From NCBI RefSeq assembly GCF_017301735.1, contig NZ_CP071090.1:8298001-8362000 (forward strand): 64,000 bases of DNA. Direction: 5' to 3'. Positions 51,645-59,695 of this stretch are shown here, piece after piece (position 1 is the first letter of the stretch; every line of letters begins with the position of its first letter). Under the pieces are notes generated by a model, which ran no database searches, was not told the origin of the DNA, and worked only from the letters and a program-made list of their open reading frames with translations. The translations under genes and the position numbers were made by a program. Source of the DNA: Pyxidicoccus parkwaysis (GTDB lineage: Bacteria; Myxococcota; Myxococcia; Myxococcales; Myxococcaceae).

Positions 51645-52763
51645 TCAGCGCGTCGCGTTGACGTAGCGCTCCAAACGGGCCAGGGCATCCGGCAGGTTGA
51701 GGCGGCCCAACCCCAGGCGGAAGTGATTGCCCGGGAAGTCGTAGACGTTACCGGGTAACAACAGCACACCCTCGCGCTGCACGAGCTCCTCGGTGAAGCG
51801 GGCCACGGGCGTGTCTCGCAGCAGGCGCGGGAAGGCCACGCTGCCCGCGCGCGGGCGCACCCAGCGGAAGGTGTCCGCGTGGCGCGCGAAGAAGGAATCC
51901 AGCAGCGCGAGGTTGGACGCGAGGATGCTCCGGCTGCGCGCGAGCACCTGCTCCTTCGCGCGCAACGCAATCACAGACAGCACCTCGCTGGGAGCGCTGT
52001 TGCAGATGGTGGTGTAGTCCTTGAAGGCCATGCACCGGCGCAGCACGTCCACGTCCCGGCACGCGAGCCACCCCACGCGCAGCCCCGCGAGGCCGAGCGC
52101 CTTGGACATGACGCCCAGGCTGATGCCGCGCGGGGTGCGCTCGACGGCGGAGGGCAGCGTGTCGCGCGCGTCGTACTCCAGCAGCCGGTACACCTCGTCG
52201 GAGAGCAGGTGGATGCCGCGCTCGTCGCACAGCGCGCAGAGCGCGTCGAAGGTGGCCCTGTCCGGCAGCGCACCCGTGGGGTTGTGCGGGAAGTTCACCA
52301 CCACCACGCGCGTGTCCGGCCGCAGCGCGCGACGGAGCGCGGCCAAGTCCAGCGCCCAGCCGTCCTCCTCGCGCAGCGGCAGCAGCGTCACCTCCGCGCC
52401 CGTGGCGCGAGCGACTTCGTACAGCGACTGGTAGCCCGGCCAGGTGACGACGGCGTGCGCGCCCGCGCCCAGGAGCACGTTCATCAGCACGAAGACGGCC
52501 TCCTGCGCGCCCGCGAAGGTGAGCACGTCCTCCGGCGCGAGGCCCGGGTACAGCGCGGCGATTTCCGCGCGCAACGCCGGCAGGCCCGTGGACTCCGTGT
52601 AGCCGAGCGTCAGTCCCTCCCAGCGCGACAGGGACTCCGCGTCCGCGAGCGCGAGCAGATCCTTCATCCGCCAGCCCTCGATGTCCGACGAGCACAGCAG
52701 GTAGGGCGCGGAGAACTCGTACCGCGCGAAGTACCGCTCCAGCTTGAAGTCGGGAATGCGCAT
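51645..52763 (-). CDS. Fold-type I PLP aminotransferase
   Basis: 372 residues. Class I/II signature residues: GYTESTGLPALR, FAGAQEAVF (cofactor phosphate), VNFPHNPTG (Asn161), SDEVYRLLEY (Asp189), SLGVMSKALGLAGLRVGW with the Schiff-base Lys221, and the C-terminal substrate Arg region NHFRLGLGRLN. The N-terminal EFSAPYLLCSSDIEGW is seen in enzymes related to capreomycidine synthase and other specialised aminotransferases. Amino-acid specificity cannot be assigned. Cytoplasmic. Confidence 0.88.
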   Translation of the reverse strand: MRIPDFKLERYFARYEFSAPYLLCSSDIEGWRMKDLLALADAESLSRWEGLTLGYTESTGLPALRAEIAALYPGLAPEDVLTFAGAQEAVFVLMNVLLGAGAHAVVTWPGYQSLYEVARATGAEVTLLPLREEDGWALDLAALRRALRPDTRVVVVNFPHNPTGALPDRATFDALCALCDERGIHLLSDEVYRLLEYDARDTLPSAVERTPRGISLGVMSKALGLAGLRVGWLACRDVDVLRRCMAFKDYTTICNSAPSEVLSVIALRAKEQVLARSRSILASNLALLDSFFARHADTFRWVRPRAGSVAFPRLLRDTPVARFTEELVQREGVLLLPGNVYDFPGNHFRLGLGRLNLPDALARLERYVNATR

Positions 52764-53082
52764 GGCCGCCTCTCTGCCCTCTTTGGGCACGGGCGTCCAG
52801 CGCGCCCTCGGGAGGCCGGACGTCCGGCGGGCCCGGCGTCGCTCCGTCCGGCTGGAGCCGGCCGCTCGGCACATGGCGGCTCGGAGCATGGCCGCTCGAC
52901 GCATGGCGGCTCACGAGGCGCTGGCCCGAGCCAATTCTGGTCGAGACATCCCGTGCGCTCGCGAGCAGCGCGTGGCGAGGCATGCCCCGTGTCCTCGCGG
53001 ACAGCGCGCGGCACCGGGGCCCGTGCCGTCCGGGCAGGCGAGCGTCTCCGGAGGCCGCGCGGGGGGAGGACGGCGCCGGCCG
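52764..53082. other. Gene-free divergent spacer with minisatellite-like repeats
   Basis: About 320 bases between divergent starts. It holds 15-bp repeats beginning ATGGC at 52873, 52888 and 52903 (ATGGCGGCTCGGAGC type) and two looser ~35-bp repeats at 52948-53015 (CCCGTG...CGCGGA/GAGCAGCGCG). No coding region is supported, although several frames are open by chance. Confidence 0.6.
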
Positions 53083-53604
53083 ATGCATAGCTTGAGTCGC
53101 GTCCTCCAGAAGCTTCTCGCGGGAGCCCGCATGCCGACGCTCGACATCCCCATCAAACTGCTGGACCCGGATGGCGGTTGGGTCAACGCCCCGGTCCACG
53201 TCTCGGAGCTGGATGAGCTGCCCGTCCTCCTCCACTTCTTCTCCACGAAGGAGGTCCACGGCGCCGCGGACTTCGACGAGCTGAAGCGCTTCATCTCGGA
53301 GTACGCCTCGCGCGGCCTGCGCGTCATCAGCGTGGACGTCACGCGCTCCGAGAAGGAGCTGCGCGACACCAACGCGGTGGAGGCCCTCGCGCGCAAGTAC
53401 GACTTGCGTCACCCCATCGCCGTGGACGACGGCTCCATGGCGAAGGCCTACGGCGTGACGCAGACGCCCGCGTGGCTGGTGTTCGACGCGGAGACGGGCC
53501 TGCTGCGCCACCACTTCACCGGACGCAACGGCGCGCACCACGTGCGGCAGGTGATTGACCGCTTCACCCGCTACGACACCTCGGCCGCTGCTCCCGCGCC
53601 CTGA
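53083..53604 (+). CDS. Thioredoxin-fold protein lacking the CxxC motif
   Basis: 173 residues. AhpC/TlpA-like fold: LQKLLAGARMPTLDIPIKLLDPDGG at the N-terminus, VLLHFFSTKEVHGAADFDELKRF where the active-site CxxC should be, VDVTRSEKEL, then YGVTQTPAWLVFD with the cis-proline. Both redox cysteines are absent, so it should be redox-inactive. ATG 53131 has a better ribosome site (GGGAG), but the conserved N-terminal strand favours 53083. It lies 33 bases before the SDR gene on the same strand; the pair may be co-transcribed. Confidence 0.75.
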   Translation: MHSLSRVLQKLLAGARMPTLDIPIKLLDPDGGWVNAPVHVSELDELPVLLHFFSTKEVHGAADFDELKRFISEYASRGLRVISVDVTRSEKELRDTNAVEALARKYDLRHPIAVDDGSMAKAYGVTQTPAWLVFDAETGLLRHHFTGRNGAHHVRQVIDRFTRYDTSAAAPAP

Positions 53605-53637
53605 CGCTCCGGGCGCACGACACACGGAGAACCACAC

Positions 53638-54681
53638 ATGGCAAGCCGCAACGACAAGGACGCATCCCGCCTCTCCCTCGGGACGCTGGCCGCGGCCGGT
53701 ATCGGCGCGGCCCTGGGCCTGCGCCGGGTGCTCAAGCCGCGCTTCCAGTTCGCCGGCCGCACGGTGCTCGTCACCGGCGGCTCGCGCGGGCTGGGGTTGG
53801 TGCTGGCGCGCCTGCTGCTGAAGGAAGGCGCGCGCGTGGCCATCTGCGGCCGCGAGGAGTCCACGCTGGAGCGCGCGCGCGAGGAACTGGAGCGCGGCGG
53901 TGGTGACGTGCTGGCCATTCCCTGCGACGTGACGGACCCGGTGCAGGTGGAGGCCATGGTGGCCGCCATCCACGAGCGCTTCGGCGCGGTGGACGTCCTC
54001 ATCAACAACGCGGGCACCATCCAGGTGGGCCCGCTGGAGTCGATGACGCTGGAGGACTTCCGCGAGGCCATGGACACGCACCTGTGGGCGCCGCTGTACA
54101 CGACGCTCGCGGTGCTGCCGGAGATGAAGCGGCGCGGGCACGGCCGCATCGTCAACATCTCCTCCGTAGGGGGCCGGGTGAGCATCCCCCACCTGGTGCC
54201 GTACGCCGCGAGCAAGTTCGCGCTGGTGGGCCTGTCGGACGGGATGCGCGCCGAGCTGCGCCAGGACGGCATCCTCGTCACCACGGTGTGCCCCGGCCTG
54301 ATGCGCACGGGCAGCCCGCGCAACGTCTGGTTCAAGGGCAACCACGAGAAGGAGTACGCGTGGTTCTCCCTGGGCGACTCCATGCCCTTCCTGTCCATGA
54401 GCGCCGAGACGGCGGCGCGCAAGATACTGGAGGCGTGCCGGCGCGGTGACGGGGAGGCGCTGGTGGGCCTGCCCGCGAAGCTGGCCTCGCTGGGCCGCGC
54501 GCTGGCGCCCAACCTGACGGCCGCCGTGTCCGCCTTCGTCAACCGCTCGCTGCCCCAGGACAGCAACACGGACCGCGTGCGCGGCAGCGAAAGCGAGACG
54601 CCGCTCACGCAGTCCTGGCTCACCGAGCTCACGCGTCGCGCGGCCGAGCGCAACAACGAGAGCGAGGTCCCCATCCACTGA
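53638..54681 (+). CDS. SDR family oxidoreductase with N-terminal extension
   Basis: 347 residues. A hydrophobic N-terminal stretch (LGTLAAAGIGAALGL) may attach it to the membrane. The Rossmann motif is VTGGSRGLGLVL, then INNAGTIQVGP, the Ser region VNISSVGGR, and YAASKFALVGL (YxxxK). CPGLMRTG follows. The C-terminal ~70 residues are extra to a minimal SDR. Similar long SDRs act on steroids, retinoids or quinones, but the substrate is unknown here. Confidence 0.88.
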   Translation: MASRNDKDASRLSLGTLAAAGIGAALGLRRVLKPRFQFAGRTVLVTGGSRGLGLVLARLLLKEGARVAICGREESTLERAREELERGGGDVLAIPCDVTDPVQVEAMVAAIHERFGAVDVLINNAGTIQVGPLESMTLEDFREAMDTHLWAPLYTTLAVLPEMKRRGHGRIVNISSVGGRVSIPHLVPYAASKFALVGLSDGMRAELRQDGILVTTVCPGLMRTGSPRNVWFKGNHEKEYAWFSLGDSMPFLSMSAETAARKILEACRRGDGEALVGLPAKLASLGRALAPNLTAAVSAFVNRSLPQDSNTDRVRGSESETPLTQSWLTELTRRAAERNNESEVPIH

Positions 54682-54750
54682 CGCGCAAGGCCCGCTGCCC
54701 TCTCGGGCGGCGGGCCCCGGCCACCACGCCGCGGATGCGAGCCCGGGCGC

Positions 54751-55848
54751 TCAGTCCTGGGCCATCTCCATGGCCCAGTGGCCGCGGTGCTCGTACGCCA
54801 GGCCGAGCTGCTCGCGCAGGGCGGCAATCATCTTCGTGTTGCCCTCCTGCTCGTAGCCCTTGAGGGCCTCCTGGCAGCGGGGGATGCGCTGGAGGAACGC
54901 CTTCAGCGCGTCCACGGACAGCTCCTTCACGTACATGCCGTAGCCCAGCTTCTCCAGGTACAGCGCGTTGATGATCTGCTCGAACTGGCCCACCAGCGGC
55001 ACGCTGAGCATCGGCTTGCGCAGGTACACCGCCTCGCTCATCAGCGTGTAGCCGCCGCTGGCCACCACGCCGCGCGACGTGCGCAGGTCATCGATGAAGC
55101 CCTTCTCGCTGAAGGGCCGGTACGTGAGGTTGCCGTCCACCAAATCCTCGGTGATGTCGCGTCGCATCCCGTACACGCGGCATGGAATGCCCGCGGCCTT
55201 GAGGATGTCCGGCAGCGCCGTGTTCGTCGTCGACGTCTGGTACACGAGCAGGTGCTCGCCCGGCTCGGACTTCGCCTCCAGGATTTCCGGCCGGAGAATG
55301 GACGGTGCCAGCGTGGTGCGGCGCTTGCGCACCGGCGGGTAGAAGAACGTGGTGACGAGGTAGTGGAACGCGCCCGGCAGCTTCGCCTTCACGATGGCGC
55401 GCGACGTCTCGAAGCTGTCCTCGTAGCCAGCCAGCAGCTCCGGCTCGTGCTGGCAGCGGTTGATGACCTGCATGTTGTCCACGCTGATGACGGGCAGCCG
55501 GTGCGTCTTCGCGAACAGGTAGCTGAACGTCTCGAAGTCGCTCACCACCACGTCCGGTTTGAAGTCACCCACCAGGTCGAAGTACTGGCGGATGTTCTGC
55601 GGCAGGCCCGCCACCGCGCCGGTGAGGTTCTGCAGCACCGTCTGCCACTTCTTCACCGAGTTGCCCTCGTACGCCAGCGTCAGGCCCCAGATGCCGTGCA
55701 CGTTCTGGAAGCGCTTCTTGAGGTAGTCCTGGGCCCGGCCGGAGACGACGATGTGGACCTCGTGCTCCTTCGTGAGCTCCTCGAGCAACACGCGCGAGCG
55801 CGTCGCATGGCCCATGCCTTCGCCGACGACACCGTAGAGGATTCGCAT
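54751..55848 (-). CDS. MJ1255/VC2487-family glycosyltransferase
   Basis: 365 residues with a GT-B pattern: LYGVVGEGMGHATRS at the N-terminus (glycine-rich acceptor loop), VVVSDFETFSYLFA, then LLVYQTSTTNTALPDIL (start of the second Rossmann domain), and SRGVVASGGYTLMSEAVYLRKPMLSVPLVGQFEQ, the typical donor-binding loop of this family (GGxxxxSEAxxxxKPxLxxPxxxxxEQ). Cytoplasmic. The family has no single proven product; a cell-surface or lipid-glycan role is likely. Confidence 0.88.
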   Translation of the reverse strand: MRILYGVVGEGMGHATRSRVLLEELTKEHEVHIVVSGRAQDYLKKRFQNVHGIWGLTLAYEGNSVKKWQTVLQNLTGAVAGLPQNIRQYFDLVGDFKPDVVVSDFETFSYLFAKTHRLPVISVDNMQVINRCQHEPELLAGYEDSFETSRAIVKAKLPGAFHYLVTTFFYPPVRKRRTTLAPSILRPEILEAKSEPGEHLLVYQTSTTNTALPDILKAAGIPCRVYGMRRDITEDLVDGNLTYRPFSEKGFIDDLRTSRGVVASGGYTLMSEAVYLRKPMLSVPLVGQFEQIINALYLEKLGYGMYVKELSVDALKAFLQRIPRCQEALKGYEQEGNTKMIAALREQLGLAYEHRGHWAMEMAQD

Positions 55849-55897
55849 GGCCCGGCAGCATACGCGGCCCGCGCGCGCCCCGTGCTATAGCGCCCCC

Positions 55898-56206
55898 ATG
55901 CCCTCCTCCCCGGAGCCCTCCCCCTCCCAGCGTCCGTCCGTCGGCCGCTCGGCCGCGCTGGGGCTATGCGTCGGGTTGCTCCTGGGGGGGCTGGGGCTGC
56001 TCCTCGCCGGCCTGCGCGCCCTCTTCCTCGCCGTGGATTGCTCCGGCCTGGGCGGCCCCGAGTGCGAATTGCTCCAGCAGGCCACCCGCGAAATCGGCCG
56101 CATGCAGACGCTCGCGGGCGGGGCGCTGATTGCCCTGGGCGCCTCCCTCTTCGTCCTCCTGCGCCCGCGTCCTCCGAAGCCACCCGAGAGCCCGGGCGCC
56201 CCCTGA
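55898..56206 (+). CDS. Small two-pass membrane protein of unknown function
   Basis: 102 residues from ATG 55898. Two transmembrane segments (AALGLCVGLLLGGLGLLLAGL and LAGGALIALGASLFVLL) with a short Cys-containing loop (VDCSGLGGPECELLQQATREI) that would lie outside the membrane. Pro-rich ends. Family unknown. Confidence 0.65.
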   Translation: MPSSPEPSPSQRPSVGRSAALGLCVGLLLGGLGLLLAGLRALFLAVDCSGLGGPECELLQQATREIGRMQTLAGGALIALGASLFVLLRPRPPKPPESPGAP

Positions 56207-56296
56207 GTCGCTCCCACTCCAGAGCGTCAAGCCGCTGAACGGCCGGGCAGGCCCGTCGCCGGTAAGGTCATTTCGCGGCGGGCGGTAGGCAAGCTA

Positions 56297-56313
56297 ATTA
56301 ACTCTGGCCTAAT
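56297..56313 (+). promoter_or_regulatory. Candidate LysR-type box upstream of the LysR gene
   Basis: ATTA (56297-56300) and TAAT (56310-56313) form an inverted repeat with a 9-base spacer, fitting the LysR-type T-N11-A pattern. It lies in an unusually AT-rich stretch 30 bases before the start codon; autoregulation is plausible. Confidence 0.4.
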
Positions 56314-56342
56314 CATTGGATTTGGGGGTAGGAGGCGCCCTT

Positions 56343-57248
56343 ATGCAGCTCGAATCCTTGAAGATGTTCTGCGATGTGGTCGAAACGGGCTCGTTCTCCA
56401 GGGCGGCGCAGCTCAACCACGTGACGCAGTCCGCGGTGAGCCAGCAGATTCGCGCGCTGGAGAACCGCTATGAGCAGAAGTTGCTCTCACGCAGCGCGCG
56501 CCAGGTGACGCCGACGCCCGCGGGTGAGCGGCTGTTCCGCGGGTGCAAGGAAATCCTCGCCCGCTTCGCGGAGGTCGAGAACGAGATCCGCGAGCAGGCC
56601 ACCGAGGTGGCCGGCACCAGCACGGTGTCCACCATCTACACGGTGGGTCTGCACGAGCTGAACGCCGTGCAGAAGCAGCTCCTCAAGGCGCACCCCAAGG
56701 TGAACATGCGCCTGAACTACCGCCGCAACGACCAGGTGTACGACGACGTCATCCTGGGCGCGGCGGAGATTGGCATCGTCGCGTATCCGCAGCCGCGCGC
56801 GGGCGTGGACATCCTGCCCTTCCGCGACGACAAGCTCTCCATCGTCTGCGCGCCCAACCACCCCTTCGCCACCAAGCAGAAGGTGAGCCTCACCGCGCTG
56901 TCCGGCGTGCCCTTCATCGCGTTCGACCGCGAGGCGCCCACGCGCAAGGCGTTGGACAGGCTCTTCCGCGAGAAGAACATCGACATCAACCCGGTGATGG
57001 AGATGGACAACGTGGAGACCATCAAGCGGGCGGTGGAGATGGGCCTGGGCGTGGCCATCCTCCCCATGGCCACGGCGCTGGGAGAGGTGAAGGGCGGCTC
57101 GCTGGTGGCCAAGCCCTTCGCCGAGGGGCCCGTGTCGCGCCCCATCGGCCTGCTCATCCGCAAGGGCAAGTACCTGGACCGCGCGTCCTCCGCGGTGCTG
57201 GACGCATTCAAGGCCGCGGCCAGCCAGCCCCTCAGCGACGACGCCTGA
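56343..57248 (+). CDS. LysR-family transcriptional regulator
   Basis: 301 residues, ATG with GGAGG upstream. N-terminal winged helix-turn-helix 1-60 (ESLKMFCDVVETGSFSRAAQLNHVTQSAVSQQIRALE). Residues 90-295 are the substrate-binding domain (STVSTIYTVGLHELNAVQKQL, AAEIGIVAYPQPRAGVDILPF, MEMDNVETIKRAVEMGLGVAILPMATAL), in the CysB/CbbR-like group. Target genes are not clear; both neighbours face away or converge, so it may act elsewhere. Confidence 0.93.
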   Translation: MQLESLKMFCDVVETGSFSRAAQLNHVTQSAVSQQIRALENRYEQKLLSRSARQVTPTPAGERLFRGCKEILARFAEVENEIREQATEVAGTSTVSTIYTVGLHELNAVQKQLLKAHPKVNMRLNYRRNDQVYDDVILGAAEIGIVAYPQPRAGVDILPFRDDKLSIVCAPNHPFATKQKVSLTALSGVPFIAFDREAPTRKALDRLFREKNIDINPVMEMDNVETIKRAVEMGLGVAILPMATALGEVKGGSLVAKPFAEGPVSRPIGLLIRKGKYLDRASSAVLDAFKAAASQPLSDDA

Positions 57249-57256
57249 GCCTCATC

Positions 57257-57316
57257 GCGTAGCGAATCTCAGCGAAGCGCTTCACAGCGGAGCGTTTCTC
57301 AGTAGAGCTTCCGGAG
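57257..57316. repeat. Four 15-bp degenerate repeats at the convergent LysR/rsmB junction
   Basis: Units at 57257, 57272, 57287 and 57302 share (G)AGCG-(A)-TCTCA-like sequence. On the minus strand they contain TGA-type starts of unit, including the rsmB stop codon at 57299-57301, so the gene end itself is one unit. The core CTCAGCGAAGCG also occurs, reversed, in the 22927-23155 array. Confidence 0.6.
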
Positions 57317-58615
57317 GCGCGCGGCGAAGAACCCGTCGAAGCCCTCCGGCCCCGGCAGCGTGCGCAGGTACGCCTGGGACATCGGCAGCTTGAGCCCGGG
57401 CAGCACCGGTGGCTCCGCCGTCCACTCCGGGTGGCTGCGCAGGAACATCTCCACCTGGTCCTGCGCCTCCTGCGGCTCCACCGTGCACACCGCGTAGACG
57501 AGCAGCCCGCCGGCAGGCACCGCCTCCTGGCAGTTCTCCAGGATGCGGCGCTGCAGCGTGGCCAGCCGCGACAGGTCCTCCTCCTTGCGGCGGTAGCGAA
57601 GCTCCGGGTGGCGGCGCAGCGTGCCCAGGCCCGAGCACGGCGCGTCCACGAGGAAGGCGTGGAACTCGCCCCACTCCTCCGGGAAGGGCTCCGCCGCGTC
57701 GTGCGCGTAGGCCTTCAGCCGGCCGGAGAGGCCCAGGCGCTTCGCCTCGGACTCAATCTTGCGGAGCTTGTTGGCGTGGAGGTCCACCGCGACGACTTCG
57801 TGCTCCTGCGCGAGGTGGCAGGACTTGCCGCCCGGCGCCGCGCACGCGTCCAGCACGCGCGCCGTCTCCGGAATGGCGCCGTACACGCCGACGAGCTGCG
57901 CGGCCTCGTCCTGCACCTGCCACAGCCCCTCCGCGTAGCCGTACACGTCCTCCACGCGGCCCACGGGCGGCAGGATGATGCCCACCGGCGACACCGTGGT
58001 GGCCTTCGCTTCCACGCCCGCTTCCTGGAGCTGCGCGAGCAGCGCGTCGCGCGTCACCTTCGAGGTGTTGGCGCGCACCACCACGGCGGGGGCCTGGTTG
58101 TCCGCCACCAGCATGGCCTCGGCGCGCTCGCGGCCGAACTGGCGCAGCCAGCGCTCCACCAGCCACTTCGGGTGGCTCTCACGCACGGCCAGGTGCTCCG
58201 CCACGTCCGACGCGGAAGGCAGCGGCGGCGCGGGCAGGTCCGCCAGCTTGCGAAGGATTGCGTTGGTGAAGCCCGCGGCGCGCGTGAGGCCCACTTCCTT
58301 GAGCGCCTGCACCGTCTCCGCCACCGCCGCGCGCGCGGGCACGCGGGTGTAGAAGATTTGATACGCGCCGAGGCGCAGCGCCGCCAGCACCTTGTCCTCC
58401 AGCGCGTCCAGCTTGCGGTCGGCGAAGCGGGTGATGGCGTAGTCCAGCGTGAGCTGCCGGCGCGTGCTGCCGTAGGTCAGCTCGGTGACGAACGCGGCGT
58501 CGCGCGGGTCCTTCGGCGGCGTCTCGGACAGCAGCGTGTCCAGGACCACGTTGAGGTACGCGTCCGTGGCGCGCACGCGCGACAGGACGTTGATGGCCAA
58601 TGCGCGGGCGTTCAT
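57299..58615 (-). CDS. rsmB: 16S rRNA (cytosine-C5)-methyltransferase RsmB
   Basis: 438 residues. N-terminal NusB-like RNA-binding domain (1-140: NARALAINVLSRVRATDAYLNVVLD, FVTELTYGSTRRQLTLDYAI). The central/C-terminal domain has the SAM-binding CAAPGGKSCHL, then VAVDLHANKLR, DAPCSGLGTLRRHPEL with the first catalytic Cys, and VYAVCTVEPQEA with the second. It methylates C967 (E. coli numbering) of 16S rRNA. The start overlaps the dehydroquinase-like gene by 4 bases, so translation is probably coupled. Confidence 0.95.
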   Translation of the reverse strand: MNARALAINVLSRVRATDAYLNVVLDTLLSETPPKDPRDAAFVTELTYGSTRRQLTLDYAITRFADRKLDALEDKVLAALRLGAYQIFYTRVPARAAVAETVQALKEVGLTRAAGFTNAILRKLADLPAPPLPSASDVAEHLAVRESHPKWLVERWLRQFGRERAEAMLVADNQAPAVVVRANTSKVTRDALLAQLQEAGVEAKATTVSPVGIILPPVGRVEDVYGYAEGLWQVQDEAAQLVGVYGAIPETARVLDACAAPGGKSCHLAQEHEVVAVDLHANKLRKIESEAKRLGLSGRLKAYAHDAAEPFPEEWGEFHAFLVDAPCSGLGTLRRHPELRYRRKEEDLSRLATLQRRILENCQEAVPAGGLLVYAVCTVEPQEAQDQVEMFLRSHPEWTAEPPVLPGLKLPMSQAYLRTLPGPEGFDGFFAARLRKLY

Positions 58616-59652
58616 CCTTCGTCCAACCGGGTCAGCATGTCCACGAGCTGCTCATCCGAGAGCCGCGACGCGGGCATCGTGGAAAGGGTGAGGCTCTGGA
58701 GGCTCTCCTCCAGGAGCTCGCGGTGGCCGCTCTCCGCGGGCGCACCGCGCTGCACCGCCTGAAACTGCGTGCGCGCCCAAGCGGCCAGCTCGGCCGGAGA
58801 GAGCTTCCCCGCGAGCCGGTCCGAAATCTTCTGCCGCACCAGCGCCCGCGTGAGCAGGTCCGACGCGGGCGTGGCCGACTTCGAGCCGCGCCCCAGCGTC
58901 TTCCCCGGACGGGCCTCGGCTGCCTCCTGTAGGGCGGAGACCTTGCGCCCCAACGTCTTCGTCGTGCCGCCGGCCTCCGCGGTGCGGGCCAGCGACTTCG
59001 CGGGCGCGCTCACGGACTTCACCAGCGCCACGGGCGACGGCCGCGAGCCGGGCTCGTCCGTCCCACGCCCCAGGGACTTCCCCGACGAGGGCTCGTCCGT
59101 CCCACGCCCCAGGGACTTCACCGGCGCGGGCTCGTCCTTGTCGCGGCCCAGGGACTTCACCGGCGCGGGCTTCGCGGCCGCTTGCGGCGCGGGCGCGTCC
59201 TTCTTCCGGCCGAGCGACTTCTTCGGCCCCGCCTGCTCCGGCGTGAAGACGCCGCTGGCGAAGGTCTCCAGCGCCTGGAGGTACGGCTCGAAGCCGCCCT
59301 GCGTGCCGTGCACCTGGAGGACGCACGCCTCGCCCACCACGGACTCGCGGCCCGGGGGACGGAGCAGCACCTCAATCGCGGGCAGGCCCACCAGCTCCAG
59401 CGCCTCCTTCAGCGCATACGAGCCGAAGAAGCCGGCGGGGTTGATGAGGACTCCGTCCACCTCCTCGCGCTCGGCGGCGAGCGTGTCCAACAGCACGCCC
59501 TCGTGGTTGGACTGGACCACCTTCAGCTCCAGCTCCAACTCCTCCGCCCGCCTCTTCAGCGCGGCATCCAGGTCCGCCAGTCCTCTTCCGGACGTGCCCT
59601 CGCGCGCGCCGAGCAGATTCAGGTTCGGCCCGTGCAGCACCAGCAATCTCAT
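58612..59652 (-). CDS. Degenerate type II dehydroquinase-like protein with KSLGR repeat tail
   Basis: 346 residues. Residues 1-140 match type II 3-dehydroquinase (AroQ): LVLHGPNLNLLGARE and INPAGFFGSYALKEAL. The active site is broken: after GARE the usual P-x-x-Y-G is lost (Tyr missing near 22), the NPxAxxH histidine is Gly77, and the catalytic HLSN reads LLRP (residues 96-99). Residues 143-265 carry six KSLGR/KTLGR repeats (plus KSLAR) in a Pro/Glu/Lys-rich linker. The last 80 residues are helical (LTRALVRQKISDRLAGKLSPAELAAWARTQF; EESLQSLTLSTMPASRLSDEQLVDMLTRL). Start ATG 59650-59652. It sits between fmt and rsmB. Confidence 0.8.
   Translation of the reverse strand: MRLLVLHGPNLNLLGAREGTSGRGLADLDAALKRRAEELELELKVVQSNHEGVLLDTLAAEREEVDGVLINPAGFFGSYALKEALELVGLPAIEVLLRPPGRESVVGEACVLQVHGTQGGFEPYLQALETFASGVFTPEQAGPKKSLGRKKDAPAPQAAAKPAPVKSLGRDKDEPAPVKSLGRGTDEPSSGKSLGRGTDEPGSRPSPVALVKSVSAPAKSLARTAEAGGTTKTLGRKVSALQEAAEARPGKTLGRGSKSATPASDLLTRALVRQKISDRLAGKLSPAELAAWARTQFQAVQRGAPAESGHRELLEESLQSLTLSTMPASRLSDEQLVDMLTRLDEG
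58880..59220 (-). repeat. Repeats coding for KSLGR(G/D)TDEP-type units
   Basis: Irregular tandem array; two adjacent copies around 59060-59130 share over 25 bases around the reversed GGGACTTCCC/CCCAGGGACTT sequence. In frame throughout. Confidence 0.65.
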
Positions 59653-59695
59653 GCCCATCCCCGCTTGCCCTCGTTCACTTTCAACACCGCTCGCC

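Noticed and set aside
51748..54678. Open frame of over 900 codons on the minus strand across three genes
   Set aside because: His/Arg/Ala-rich shadow of the aminotransferase, thioredoxin-fold and SDR genes, which all have clear family motifs.
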